DNA of 9,337 nucleotides from Chromatiales bacterium (GTDB lineage: Bacteria; Pseudomonadota; Gammaproteobacteria; Chromatiales; Chromatiaceae). The DNA lies in contig JANTHH010000110.1 of assembly GCA_024762485.1 (NCBI GenBank), positions 1 through 9,337 on the forward strand, in the 5' to 3' direction. Under the pieces are notes generated by a model. That model made no database searches. It saw only the letters and a list, made by a program, of their open reading frames with translations, and had not been told where the DNA came from. A program made the position numbers and the translations under genes. This document shows, piece after piece, positions 1 to 6,759 of this stretch; the stretch's first letter is position 1, and every line of letters starts with the position of its first letter.

Positions 1-234
1 GCCGGCTGGCGCGCGGTGTGGCTGCGCACCGGGCTGGCCTGTCTCGCCATGGCAGGGGGCTTGTTCTACGTGGTGCAGGACCTGGCATTCTGGCTGTCAG
101 CCACGACCTGGCAGCGGGCGGGCTGGCTGATGGGCTGGATCGCACTGGGTGTCGTGATCTATTTCGGTACCCTGCTGCTCAGTGGGGGTCGCCCCAGAGA
201 TTTTATCGGTGCACGTGCCGGCACGTCGGATTGA
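1..234 (+). CDS. murJ: MurJ lipid II flippase, C-terminal fragment
   Basis: Partial gene: the reading frame is open from base 1 and ends at TGA 232-234, leaving the last 77 residues. MurJ (MviN) is the inner-membrane flippase that moves the peptidoglycan precursor lipid II to the periplasmic side. The fragment shows two hydrophobic helices, roughly residues 11-30 and 40-59, then a short polar tail, as expected for the last two membrane segments of MurJ. The helix ending YFGTLLLSG followed by a short basic tail resembles other MurJ C-termini. The next gene, lspA, starts 8 bases after the stop, so the two are probably cotranscribed. The context (murJ next to ribF-ileS is common in gammaproteobacteria) supports the call. 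Another MOP-superfamily flippase is possible but less likely, because most of the protein lies outside the window. Confidence 0.8.
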   Translation, partial: AGWRAVWLRTGLACLAMAGGLFYVVQDLAFWLSATTWQRAGWLMGWIALGVVIYFGTLLLSGGRPRDFIGARAGTSD

Positions 235-242
235 GGTAACAG

Positions 243-719
243 ATGCTGCGTTTCCTGTGGGTTTCATTACTGGTGATCGTGCTTGATCAGTTGAGCAAGC
301 TTTGGGTGTTGAGTGTCTTCTCGACCTACGAGCGGGTGGAGGTCCTGCCGGTGTTCAATCTCACCCTGGTGTTCAACGAGGGGGCGGCCTTCAGCTTCCT
401 GCATGATGCCGGGGGCTGGCAGCGCTGGTTGTTCATCGGCCTGGCACTGCTTGTGTCCGCGGTGCTGGTGGTCTGGCTGGCGAGACTGCCGGCGCGCGAA
501 CGTCTCGAGGCCTGGGCGCTGTCGCTGGTGATCGGCGGTGCGCTGGGCAATGTCATCGATCGCATCCGTCTCGGGAAGGTGGTGGATTTTCTCGACTTCC
601 ACTGGGGACAGGCCCATTGGCCTGCCTTCAACCTGGCCGACAGCGCCATCACCTGCGGGGTGGTGCTGTTGCTGTTTGCCGGCTTCGTGGGCAGTCGCGG
701 CGAGACGAAGGGATCGTAG
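243..719 (+). CDS. lspA: Signal peptidase II (prolipoprotein signal peptidase)
   Basis: LspA is an inner-membrane aspartyl protease that removes the signal peptide of lipoproteins after the lipobox cysteine has been diacylglyceryl-modified. The 158-residue protein has the family's usual length and motifs in order: DQLSKLW near residues 15-21, NEGAAFSFL at 45-53, GGALGNVIDRIRLGKVVDF at 98-116 and WPAFNLADSAITCG at 126-139. Asp106 and Asp133 match the two catalytic aspartates. About four membrane helices are visible (near 3-21, 62-80, 90-107 and 132-150). The ATG at 243 has an AGGT-type ribosome site just upstream that overlaps the murJ stop, suggesting coupling to murJ. In many gammaproteobacteria lspA sits after ileS; here it comes before ribF. 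All key residues are present, so it looks functional. Confidence 0.96.
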   Translation: MLRFLWVSLLVIVLDQLSKLWVLSVFSTYERVEVLPVFNLTLVFNEGAAFSFLHDAGGWQRWLFIGLALLVSAVLVVWLARLPARERLEAWALSLVIGGALGNVIDRIRLGKVVDFLDFHWGQAHWPAFNLADSAITCGVVLLLFAGFVGSRGETKGS

Positions 720-720
720 G

Positions 721-766
721 CCGCCATCTGCCCGGCCCCGGTCAGGGGCTGTCGTCTCGATGGCGG
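721..766 (+). terminator. Nested inverted repeat after lspA, possible terminator or RNA structure
   Basis: Two bases after the lspA stop, CCGCCATC (721-728) pairs perfectly with GATGGCGG (759-766). Inside it, GCCCC (735-739) pairs with GGGGC (745-749) around a 5-base loop. The transcript could therefore fold into an 8-bp outer stem closing an inner 5-bp hairpin. What follows is G-rich, then ATTCTT, not a clean U-run, so this is not a textbook intrinsic terminator. It may weaken read-through into ribF, protect the 3' end of the murJ-lspA message, or be chance in GC-rich DNA. The position right after a stop codon favours a 3'-end role. Confidence 0.35.
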
Positions 767-912
767 GGGGATTCTTCAGACAAGGCGTGCCCGGCCGGCA
801 AGTCCGCTCGGGTGCATCGCAGGTTGTGGTGCTTTGCAAGGGGATATGGCAGCCCCGCTGTGCAGAATCAGGCGGCGGTTGTTGCCGGCTACTGTCCCGA
901 CCCGTCATTCCC

Positions 913-918
913 TATAAT
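913..918 (+). promoter_or_regulatory. Candidate -10 box of a ribF promoter
   Basis: A perfect TATAAT lies 27 bases before the ribF ATG, in an otherwise GC-rich spacer. A start site 6-8 bases downstream would give a leader of about 20 bases that includes the AAGGCGG ribosome site. No good -35 box is seen: the hexamer at 17-bp spacing (TACTGT, 890-895) is poor, and TTGCCG (882-887) is too far upstream. The site would fit an independent promoter for ribF-ileS separate from murJ-lspA, perhaps weak or activator-dependent. It rests on the -10 match and position only. Confidence 0.45.
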
Positions 919-945
919 CAGCTGTTACATTGCAAGGCGGCAGCT

Positions 946-1899
946 ATGAAACTCATCCGTGGTCAGCACAATCTGCGTCCAGCCCATCGCGGCTGTGTGG
1001 CCACCATCGGCAATTTCGATGGCGTGCACCGGGGCCATCAGGCGGTGTTCGCCGAGCTGCGCCGCCGTGCCGAATCCCTCGGTCTGCCGTCGACCGTCAT
1101 CACCTTCGAGCCGCAACCGATGGAGTTCTTCCGCCCCGGGCAGGCGCCGGCGCGCCTCACCCGTCTGCGCGAGAAACTGCAGGCGATCGAGGCCTGCGGC
1201 ATCGACCGGGTGCTGTTGCTGGAATTCAATCCGGCGCTGGCGGCCATGTCGGCAGATAACTTCATCCAGCACGTGCTGATCGATGGCCTCGACGTGCGCC
1301 ATCTCTATGTGGGCGACGACTTCCGCTTCGGCCACGACCGCCGCGGCGATTTTGCCCTGCTGTGCGCCGCTGGCCGCGAACACGGCTTCGGCGTGGAGAA
1401 TCTCGACAGCGTCTGCCACGACGACTGCCGTATCAGCAGCACGGCGATCCGCCAGGCGCTGGCCGCCGGTGAGCTGGCCATCGCCGAGTCCTACCTGGGC
1501 CGGCCCTATGCCATCTGTGGCCGGGTGGCGCATGGCGACAAGCGGGGTCGCACCATCGGCTTCCCCACCATGAACATTGACCTGCACCGCCGGGTCAGCC
1601 CGCTGCGCGGGGTATTCGCGGTGCGGGTCGGCGGGCTGGCGGAGCAGGCGCTGCCCGGTGTCGCCAATATCGGCACCCGCCCCACCGTCAGCGGCGACAC
1701 CCGTTATCTGCTTGAGGTGCACCTGTTTGATTTCGACCGACAGGTCTATGGTGAACATGTGCAGGTGACCTTTGTCGCGCGCATCCGCGACGAGAAAAAA
1801 TTTGATTCATTCGATCAGCTGAAGCTGCAGATCCAGGCAGACGCCCGGCAGGCCCGCGAGGCCCTTGGTGTCGACCTGGCTGCCCGCGATGCAGGCTGA
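946..1899 (+). CDS. ribF: Bifunctional riboflavin kinase/FAD synthetase
   Basis: RibF phosphorylates riboflavin to FMN and then adenylylates FMN to FAD in the cytoplasm. The 317-residue protein has the normal two-domain layout. The N-terminal FAD synthetase domain shows GNFDGVHRGH (22-31), the nucleotidyltransferase HxGH-like motif, then YVGDDFRFGHDRRGD (121-135) and ISSTAIRQAL (163-172). The C-terminal riboflavin kinase domain shows GRVAHGDKRGRTIGFPTMN (192-210), GVANIGTRPTV (238-248) and the glutamate-containing strand LLEVHLFDFD (255-264). The ATG at 946 is chosen because it is preceded by AAGGCGG at 934-940 and gives the conserved N-terminus. The frame is open upstream to 538 but that part overlaps lspA and has no family similarity. 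ileS follows after 43 bases, the usual ribF-ileS pairing. Confidence 0.97.
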   Translation: MKLIRGQHNLRPAHRGCVATIGNFDGVHRGHQAVFAELRRRAESLGLPSTVITFEPQPMEFFRPGQAPARLTRLREKLQAIEACGIDRVLLLEFNPALAAMSADNFIQHVLIDGLDVRHLYVGDDFRFGHDRRGDFALLCAAGREHGFGVENLDSVCHDDCRISSTAIRQALAAGELAIAESYLGRPYAICGRVAHGDKRGRTIGFPTMNIDLHRRVSPLRGVFAVRVGGLAEQALPGVANIGTRPTVSGDTRYLLEVHLFDFDRQVYGEHVQVTFVARIRDEKKFDSFDQLKLQIQADARQAREALGVDLAARDAG

Positions 1900-1942
1900 T
1901 CGATCCCACCGGTTAACAACAGCGAACAGCAAGGCGACCCCC

Positions 1943-4777
1943 GTGAGCGACTACAAGCACACCCTGAACCTCCCCAAGACCGGCTTTCCAATGAAGGCCA
2001 ACCTGGCCAATCGCGAGCCCGACATGCTCAAGCGCTGGGAGGAGCGCGGGCTCTACAAAAAGATCCGCGAGGCCTGCGCCGGCCGACCGACCTTCATCCT
2101 CCACGACGGCCCGCCCTACGCCAACGGCGAGATCCACATCGGCCACGCGGTCAACAAGGTGTTGAAGGACATCATCGTCAAGAGCCGCACCCTGGACGGT
2201 TTCGATGCCCCCTACGTGCCGGGCTGGGACTGCCACGGCCTGCCCATCGAACTGCAGGTGGAGAAGAAGGTCGGCAAGCCCGGCAACAAGGTCAGCGCCG
2301 CGCAGTTCCGTACCGCCTGCCGCGACTACGCCGCCAAGCAGGTGGACAAGCAGCGCGTCGACTTCAAGCGCCTCGGTGTGACTGGTGACTGGGACAATCC
2401 CTACCTGACCATGAACTACACCCAGGAGGCGGACATCATCCGCTCGCTGGGCAAGATCATCGCCAACGATCATGTACAGAAGGGCTACAAGCCGGTGCAC
2501 TGGTGCACCGACTGCGGCTCGGCGCTGGCCGAGGCCGAGGTGGAATACAAGGACAAGGAATCCTTCGCCATCGATGTGCGGTTCCAGGCGCTGGACGAAG
2601 AGGCGCTGATGACCGCCTGCCACTCGGTGCCCAACGGTCATGGCGACGGGCCGTTGTCGGTGGTGATCTGGACCACCACCCCCTGGACCCTGCCCGCCAA
2701 CCGTGCGGTGGCGCTCAATCCCGAGTTCGAATACGCCGTGGTGCAGGTGGAGGACGGCCCCCAGGGGCGCGAGCGTCTGCTTGTCGCCGAGGACCTGATG
2801 AAGGACACCCTCGACCGCTGGGGCATCGAGAAATATCACGTCATCGCCTATGGCAAGGGCAGCAAGCTGGAAGGGCAGCTGTTGCAACACCCCTTCTACG
2901 ACCGCCAGGTGCCCATCATCCTCGGCGAGCACGTCACCCTCGAGGCCGGCACCGGCGCGGTGCACACCGCACCCGGCCATGGCCTGGACGATTACGTCGT
3001 CGGCCGTCGCTACGACCTGGAGATCGACAACCCGGTGGGCGGCAACGGCGTATTCCTGCCCGGTACCGAGTTGTTCGAGGGTGAACACGTGATGAAGGCC
3101 AACGAGCATGTCATCGAGGTGCTCAAGGCACGCGGCGCCTTGATGCGCGAGGAACGCCTGCGCCACAGCTACCCACATTGCTGGCGTCACAAGACCCCGA
3201 TCATCTTCCGCGCCACGCCGCAGTGGTTCATCAGCATGGAGAAGAACGGCTTGCGGCTCGCCGCGCTGCGCGAGATCCCGCTGGTCAACTGGATCCCCGA
3301 GTGGGGTCAGGCGCGCATCACCGGCATGGTCGAAGGTCGGCCGGACTGGTGCATCTCGCGCCAGCGCACCTGGGGCGTGCCCATTGCCCTGTTCATCCAC
3401 AAGCAGAGCGGCGAGCTGCACCCCGCCACGCCCTTCCTCATCGAGGAGGTGGCCAAGCGGGTGGAACAGTCGGGTATCGAGGCCTGGTTCCAGCTGGAGC
3501 CGGCCGACCTGCTGGAGTCCGATGCGGATGACTACGAGAAAGTGTCCGACACCCTCGACGTGTGGTTTGACTCGGGCGTGACCCATGCCTGCGTGCTGGA
3601 GACCCGACCCGAGCTGGGCAGCCCCGCGGATCTCTACCTGGAAGGCTCCGACCAGCACCGTGGCTGGTTCCAGTCATCGCTGCTGACCAGTGTCGGCATG
3701 TACGACCGCGCACCCTATAAAGAGGTGCTGACCCATGGCTTCACCGTCGACAAGGACGGCAAGAAGATGTCCAAGTCGCTGGGCAACGTGGTCAGCCCGC
3801 AAAAGGTGATGAAGAGCTTGGGTGCGGACATCATCCGCCTGTGGGTGGCATCCACCGACTATCGTGCCGAGATGACCGTCTCCGACGAGATCCTCAAGCG
3901 CACCGCCGATGCCTACCGGCGCATCCGCAACACCGCGCGCTTCCTGCTCAGCACCCTGTATGACTTCGACCCGGCGCAGCATCAGGTCGCTCCCGATGAC
4001 ATGGTCAAGCTCGACCGCTGGGCGGTGGACCGTGCCCACCAGTTGCAGCAGGAGATCGTCCAGGCCTACCAGGACTACAACTTCCACCTCATCGTGCAGA
4101 AGGTGCAGAACTTCTGCGTCAACGACATGGGCGGCTTCTATCTCGACGTCATCAAGGACCGCCAGTACACCTGCAAGGCCGACGGCAACCCGCGCCGCTC
4201 CTGCCAGACCGCCATGTACCATATCGCCGAGGCCATGGTGCGCTGGCTCGCACCCATCCTCAGCTTCACCGCCGACGAGATCTGGCAGGCCATGCCCGGC
4301 GAACGCAGCGAGTTCGTGTTCACCGAGACCTGGTACGACGGCCTGTTCGAACTCGACGGCAGCGACGGCTTCGACCGTGACTTCTGGCAGAGGCTCACCG
4401 ACGCGCGCGAGGCCATCGGCCCGCTGCTGGAGGCCGCACGCAAGGACGGCGTCATCGGCTCCTCGCTTGATGCCGAGCTCGACCTCTACTGCGGCGACGA
4501 GCTGAAGGACGCACTTGAAAAGCTGGGCGACGAACTGCGCTTCGCGCTGATCACCTCCTACGCCCGCGTCTACCCGATTTGCGAGGCAGACTGCGACGTC
4601 GCCAACGACACCGAGCGCGACGACCTCAAGGTCATGATCACCGCCTCTGGCTACCCCAAGTGCGAGCGTTGCTGGCACCATCGGGAGGACGTGGGTAGTG
4701 ATGCCGAACACCCGGACCTGTGCGGGCGCTGCGTGGAGAATGTCGAGGGCGAGGGAGAGGTCCGGACAAAGGCTTGA
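1943..4777 (+). CDS. ileS: Isoleucyl-tRNA synthetase
   Basis: IleS is the class I aminoacyl-tRNA synthetase that charges tRNA-Ile in the cytoplasm and edits mischarged valine. The 944-residue product aligns along its whole length, from memory, with the enterobacterial enzyme (about 938 residues). Seen in order: HIGH at 65-68 in PPYANGEIHIGH; the CP1 editing domain with WTTTPWTLPAN (243-253) and HTAPGHGLDDY (341-351); a WCISRQRTWGVP stretch in the catalytic core; KMSKS at 608-612; and a C-terminal zinc-binding module with CERC (907-910) and CGRC (927-930). The start is GTG at 1943, preceded by AAGG 8 bases upstream and giving the conserved N-terminus SDYKHTLNLPKTGFPM. An earlier in-frame start at 1865 would overlap ribF and add 26 unrelated residues. 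The two-cysteine-pair zinc module marks the bacterial-type enzyme rather than the eukaryote-like, mupirocin-resistant type. Confidence 0.98.
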   Translation: MSDYKHTLNLPKTGFPMKANLANREPDMLKRWEERGLYKKIREACAGRPTFILHDGPPYANGEIHIGHAVNKVLKDIIVKSRTLDGFDAPYVPGWDCHGLPIELQVEKKVGKPGNKVSAAQFRTACRDYAAKQVDKQRVDFKRLGVTGDWDNPYLTMNYTQEADIIRSLGKIIANDHVQKGYKPVHWCTDCGSALAEAEVEYKDKESFAIDVRFQALDEEALMTACHSVPNGHGDGPLSVVIWTTTPWTLPANRAVALNPEFEYAVVQVEDGPQGRERLLVAEDLMKDTLDRWGIEKYHVIAYGKGSKLEGQLLQHPFYDRQVPIILGEHVTLEAGTGAVHTAPGHGLDDYVVGRRYDLEIDNPVGGNGVFLPGTELFEGEHVMKANEHVIEVLKARGALMREERLRHSYPHCWRHKTPIIFRATPQWFISMEKNGLRLAALREIPLVNWIPEWGQARITGMVEGRPDWCISRQRTWGVPIALFIHKQSGELHPATPFLIEEVAKRVEQSGIEAWFQLEPADLLESDADDYEKVSDTLDVWFDSGVTHACVLETRPELGSPADLYLEGSDQHRGWFQSSLLTSVGMYDRAPYKEVLTHGFTVDKDGKKMSKSLGNVVSPQKVMKSLGADIIRLWVASTDYRAEMTVSDEILKRTADAYRRIRNTARFLLSTLYDFDPAQHQVAPDDMVKLDRWAVDRAHQLQQEIVQAYQDYNFHLIVQKVQNFCVNDMGGFYLDVIKDRQYTCKADGNPRRSCQTAMYHIAEAMVRWLAPILSFTADEIWQAMPGERSEFVFTETWYDGLFELDGSDGFDRDFWQRLTDAREAIGPLLEAARKDGVIGSSLDAELDLYCGDELKDALEKLGDELRFALITSYARVYPICEADCDVANDTERDDLKVMITASGYPKCERCWHHREDVGSDAEHPDLCGRCVENVEGEGEVRTKA

Positions 4778-4802
4778 TACATCCTCCTGAAGTGGCCGCG
4801 CG

Positions 4803-6089
4803 GTGGGAATCCCGGCCTTGAGTGAGTCTGTCCAAGCTCGCCCTGCGCGTATCTTGTTGTCGGCTTATGCCTGCGTTCCAGAGCGTGGCTCAGAACCGGG
4901 TGTAGGCTGGAACTGGTTTATCCGGCTAGCGGCTCGCTACGAAGTCTGGCTGCTCACAGAAGAATATGAGTCGGCCCAAGTGATCCGTCTGTACCTGAGT
5001 GAACACTATCCAGAGTTGGTTAATCGTGTTCACGTGGTTGGTGTGCCGCGCCGCCGATTTGGTGAGAGAGTCTGGAAGCACCTGTTTTACTATTTCACAT
5101 ACCGCCAGTGGCAGAGGGATGCCTATGCCGCAGCCTTGCGGTTACATGAAGCCCAACAGTTCGATCTTGTTCATCATCTGAACATGATCGGCTTTCGAGA
5201 ACCAGGGTACCTCTGGCAAATAGATGCGCCTTTCGTGCTTGGTCCGATCAGTGGTGCGGCAAACTTCCCTTGGCGATTCATCAAGCTGCTGCCGCTTCGT
5301 GACCGTCTGGCAGTTATCATGAAAAACAGTCTGAATTTCATGCAGCTGGCCACGAGCCGGCGGGTGCGTCGGGCCATCCATCAAGCAAAGGTGGTCATGG
5401 TCGCTAATACAGATAATCAGAAATTGTTCGCGCGTTGGTGCGGTATCCATGGCGTCCTGATGAATGAAACGGGCAGTGAGCCTGTCGCCACCGAAGTAGG
5501 ACAAGCCATGAATTCGAGGGCGCCGCTCCGTTTGGTCTGGTGCGGCGGTTTCGTGCCGAGGAAGTTGCTGAACATGGCGTTGCTCATCGTGGCGCGGGTC
5601 GTGCGTGTAACGGACGTCATTCTGGATGTCGTGGGTACCGGGCCCCATGCCGAAAAGATGCAGAGCTATGCGCAAACGTTGGGGATTGAGGAGCATTGCC
5701 ATTGGCATGGGCAGCTCTCGCACGGTGAAGCCAAGAAAGCAATGGCCGAGGCAGACGTGCTTTTGCACACTAGTTTGGTCGAGGGTACGCCGCATGTGGT
5801 GCTGGAAGCTCTGTCGGTCGGGACGCCTGTAGTGTGTCACGCGATCAGTGGCCAGGGCGATGTGGTCACGGAGGATTGTGGAGTGAAGGTGGCGGTGGAA
5901 GATCCAGACACCAGTGTGGACCAGTTCACGAAGGCAATTACAGCGCTGGCAGCGGATCGCAGAGAACTGGCGCGGCTAAAGCGCGGCGCGTTGGAGCGCG
6001 CTGATGCGCTTAGTTGGGATCATCTCGTGGCCAGGGCAGGTAGTGTGTATGACTCAATTCTTGCAGGACGCTCAGGAGGCAATGGGTAG
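4803..6089 (+). CDS. GT4-type (group 1) glycosyltransferase, polysaccharide synthesis
   Basis: Probable retaining, GT-B fold glycosyltransferase of 428 residues that would add a sugar from a nucleotide donor to a lipid-linked glycan at the cytoplasmic membrane face. The N-terminal domain starts with ARILLSAYACVPERGSEPGVG (15-35), a hallmark of a group of GT4 enzymes in exopolysaccharide loci. The C-terminal donor domain shows LVWCGGFVPRK (244-254, basic residues expected to touch donor phosphates), VVGTGP (276-281) and the EX7E motif with Glu327 and Glu335 in EGTPHVVLEALSVGTPVV. The sugar and acceptor cannot be told from sequence. The start is uncertain: GTG at 4803 has only a weak ribosome site, while TTG at 4818, with GGTGGGA upstream, would remove 5 residues. 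It begins 25 bases after ileS. Codon use is less GC-biased than in ileS. Confidence 0.85.
   Translation: MGIPALSESVQARPARILLSAYACVPERGSEPGVGWNWFIRLAARYEVWLLTEEYESAQVIRLYLSEHYPELVNRVHVVGVPRRRFGERVWKHLFYYFTYRQWQRDAYAAALRLHEAQQFDLVHHLNMIGFREPGYLWQIDAPFVLGPISGAANFPWRFIKLLPLRDRLAVIMKNSLNFMQLATSRRVRRAIHQAKVVMVANTDNQKLFARWCGIHGVLMNETGSEPVATEVGQAMNSRAPLRLVWCGGFVPRKLLNMALLIVARVVRVTDVILDVVGTGPHAEKMQSYAQTLGIEEHCHWHGQLSHGEAKKAMAEADVLLHTSLVEGTPHVVLEALSVGTPVVCHAISGQGDVVTEDCGVKVAVEDPDTSVDQFTKAITALAADRRELARLKRGALERADALSWDHLVARAGSVYDSILAGRSGGNG
6074..6079 (+). promoter_or_regulatory. Shine-Dalgarno AGGAGG before the TPR gene
   Basis: A full AGGAGG lies inside the last codons of the glycosyltransferase gene. 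It is 2 bases from the ATG at 6082 and 14 from the ATG at 6094; neither spacing is ideal, so it shows that re-initiation occurs here but does not settle which start is used. Confidence 0.5.
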
Positions 6090-6759
6090 GCTGATGGCGC
6101 CGCGATTAGTGCAAAGATTGGTGGCTGTTGTCTTCAGCATCTCTTTTATGTTAATTGCGCTGTCGCTTCTGGCCTCCGAGTTTCTGCGGCAGGGTCCAAG
6201 TAATATTCTCTCTGGCTGGACCACCAGAGCTGACGTTATCTCTTTTACACAATGGGACGAGGCGGAAGACGTTCTCCGTGCTGCGACGGAGCTGAACCCG
6301 ATCGGAGCTGAGGCTTGGTTGGATCTGGCAAAACTTATGGACTGGCACGCGATAGCAGCTACTGGGGTGGAGGCGGAAAGGTATCGCGAGCGAGCCATTG
6401 GCTACTACCGCGAAGTTATCGAGCGACGGCCACGTTATGGGGCGGCATGGGCGTTACTCGCCAAAAACTATTGGCAGGCAGGACATTTTATTCCAGAAGG
6501 GGTTGGGGCTTGGCGGCGTTGCATGGAACTTGCGCCGTACGAGCATGACACCTCTGCATTGCTCGTGGCCGTGGGCCTGGCCAACTGGAAACAGCTGTCC
6601 GGGCTAGATCGATCACACTTGGTCACGCTACTGCGTTATCGACGCCAAAGGCACAAAAAATTGCTGATGCCCATCGAAAAGTTGCCGCTGGTCCAGCATC
6701 TGATCGAGCACGGCTCTCTTGAAAGCGCGGATGCGTCGGAGGAGGCGACTCGTGGCTAG
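6082..6759 (+). CDS. Membrane-anchored TPR protein, VpsP-like, in polysaccharide locus
   Basis: A 225-residue protein with one N-terminal hydrophobic helix (about 13-32) preceded by Arg residues, which predicts an inner-membrane anchor with the rest in the periplasm. Three helix-turn-helix units resembling tetratricopeptide repeats follow: WDEAEDVLRAATELNP within about 58-90, RYRERAIGYYREVIERRP within 101-134, and AWRRCMELAPYE within 139-171. The layout recalls VpsP-family proteins of exopolysaccharide clusters, which lack a known catalytic activity; a scaffold or chain-length role beside the polymerase is an inference. ATG 6082 is preferred because its overlap with the upstream stop (ATGGGTAG) has the same form as the next junction (GTGGCTAG). 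ATG 6049 (preceded by GGCAGG) and ATG 6094 are real alternatives. No catalytic motif is seen. Confidence 0.7.
   Translation: MGRLMAPRLVQRLVAVVFSISFMLIALSLLASEFLRQGPSNILSGWTTRADVISFTQWDEAEDVLRAATELNPIGAEAWLDLAKLMDWHAIAATGVEAERYRERAIGYYREVIERRPRYGAAWALLAKNYWQAGHFIPEGVGAWRRCMELAPYEHDTSALLVAVGLANWKQLSGLDRSHLVTLLRYRRQRHKKLLMPIEKLPLVQHLIEHGSLESADASEEATRG
6741..6745 (+). promoter_or_regulatory. Shine-Dalgarno fixing the GTG start of the polymerase/ligase gene
   Basis: GGAGG at 6741-6745, within a longer GGAGGAGG purine tract, lies 6 bases before GTG 6752. This near-ideal spacing favours GTG 6752 over the in-frame ATG 6731 or TTG 6719, which lack comparable sites. Confidence 0.7.

Noticed and set aside
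213..226. Perfect 14-bp palindrome ACGTGCCGGCACGT at the end of murJ
   Set aside because: It is within coding sequence, and roughly one 14-bp palindrome is expected by chance in a window this size. No second copy was noticed.
267..908. Antisense frame over lspA and the lspA-ribF spacer
   Set aside because: Gln/Pro/Arg-rich translation typical of a non-coding frame; it mostly covers lspA in antisense.
538..945. N-terminal extension of ribF
   Set aside because: The in-frame open stretch overlaps lspA, its translation is Ser/Ala/Arg/Trp-rich and unlike RibF, and ATG 946 gives the normal family length and has a ribosome site.
720..945. FMN riboswitch upstream of ribF
   Set aside because: The spacer lacks the conserved multi-helix sequence blocks of the FMN (RFN) element, and the nested hairpin present does not resemble it.
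925..1758. Antisense frame (277 codons) opposite ribF
   Set aside because: Shadow of ribF codon bias; low-complexity Ala/Gly/Val-rich translation without family similarity.
1865..1942. Earlier ileS start overlapping ribF
   Set aside because: The 26 extra residues do not match the conserved IleS N-terminus; GTG 1943 does and has AAGG at good spacing.
1913..3658. Long open frame on the - strand (581 codons) opposite ileS
   Set aside because: It lies wholly antisense to a strongly conserved gene. In GC-rich genes with G/C-ending codons, long stop-free antisense frames are expected. The translation is rich in repeated Val, Gly, His and Leu with no domain I recognise.
3674..4711. Second antisense open frame (345 codons) opposite ileS
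   Set aside because: Same codon-bias shadow as the previous one; no recognisable motif and no independent ribosome site that stands out.
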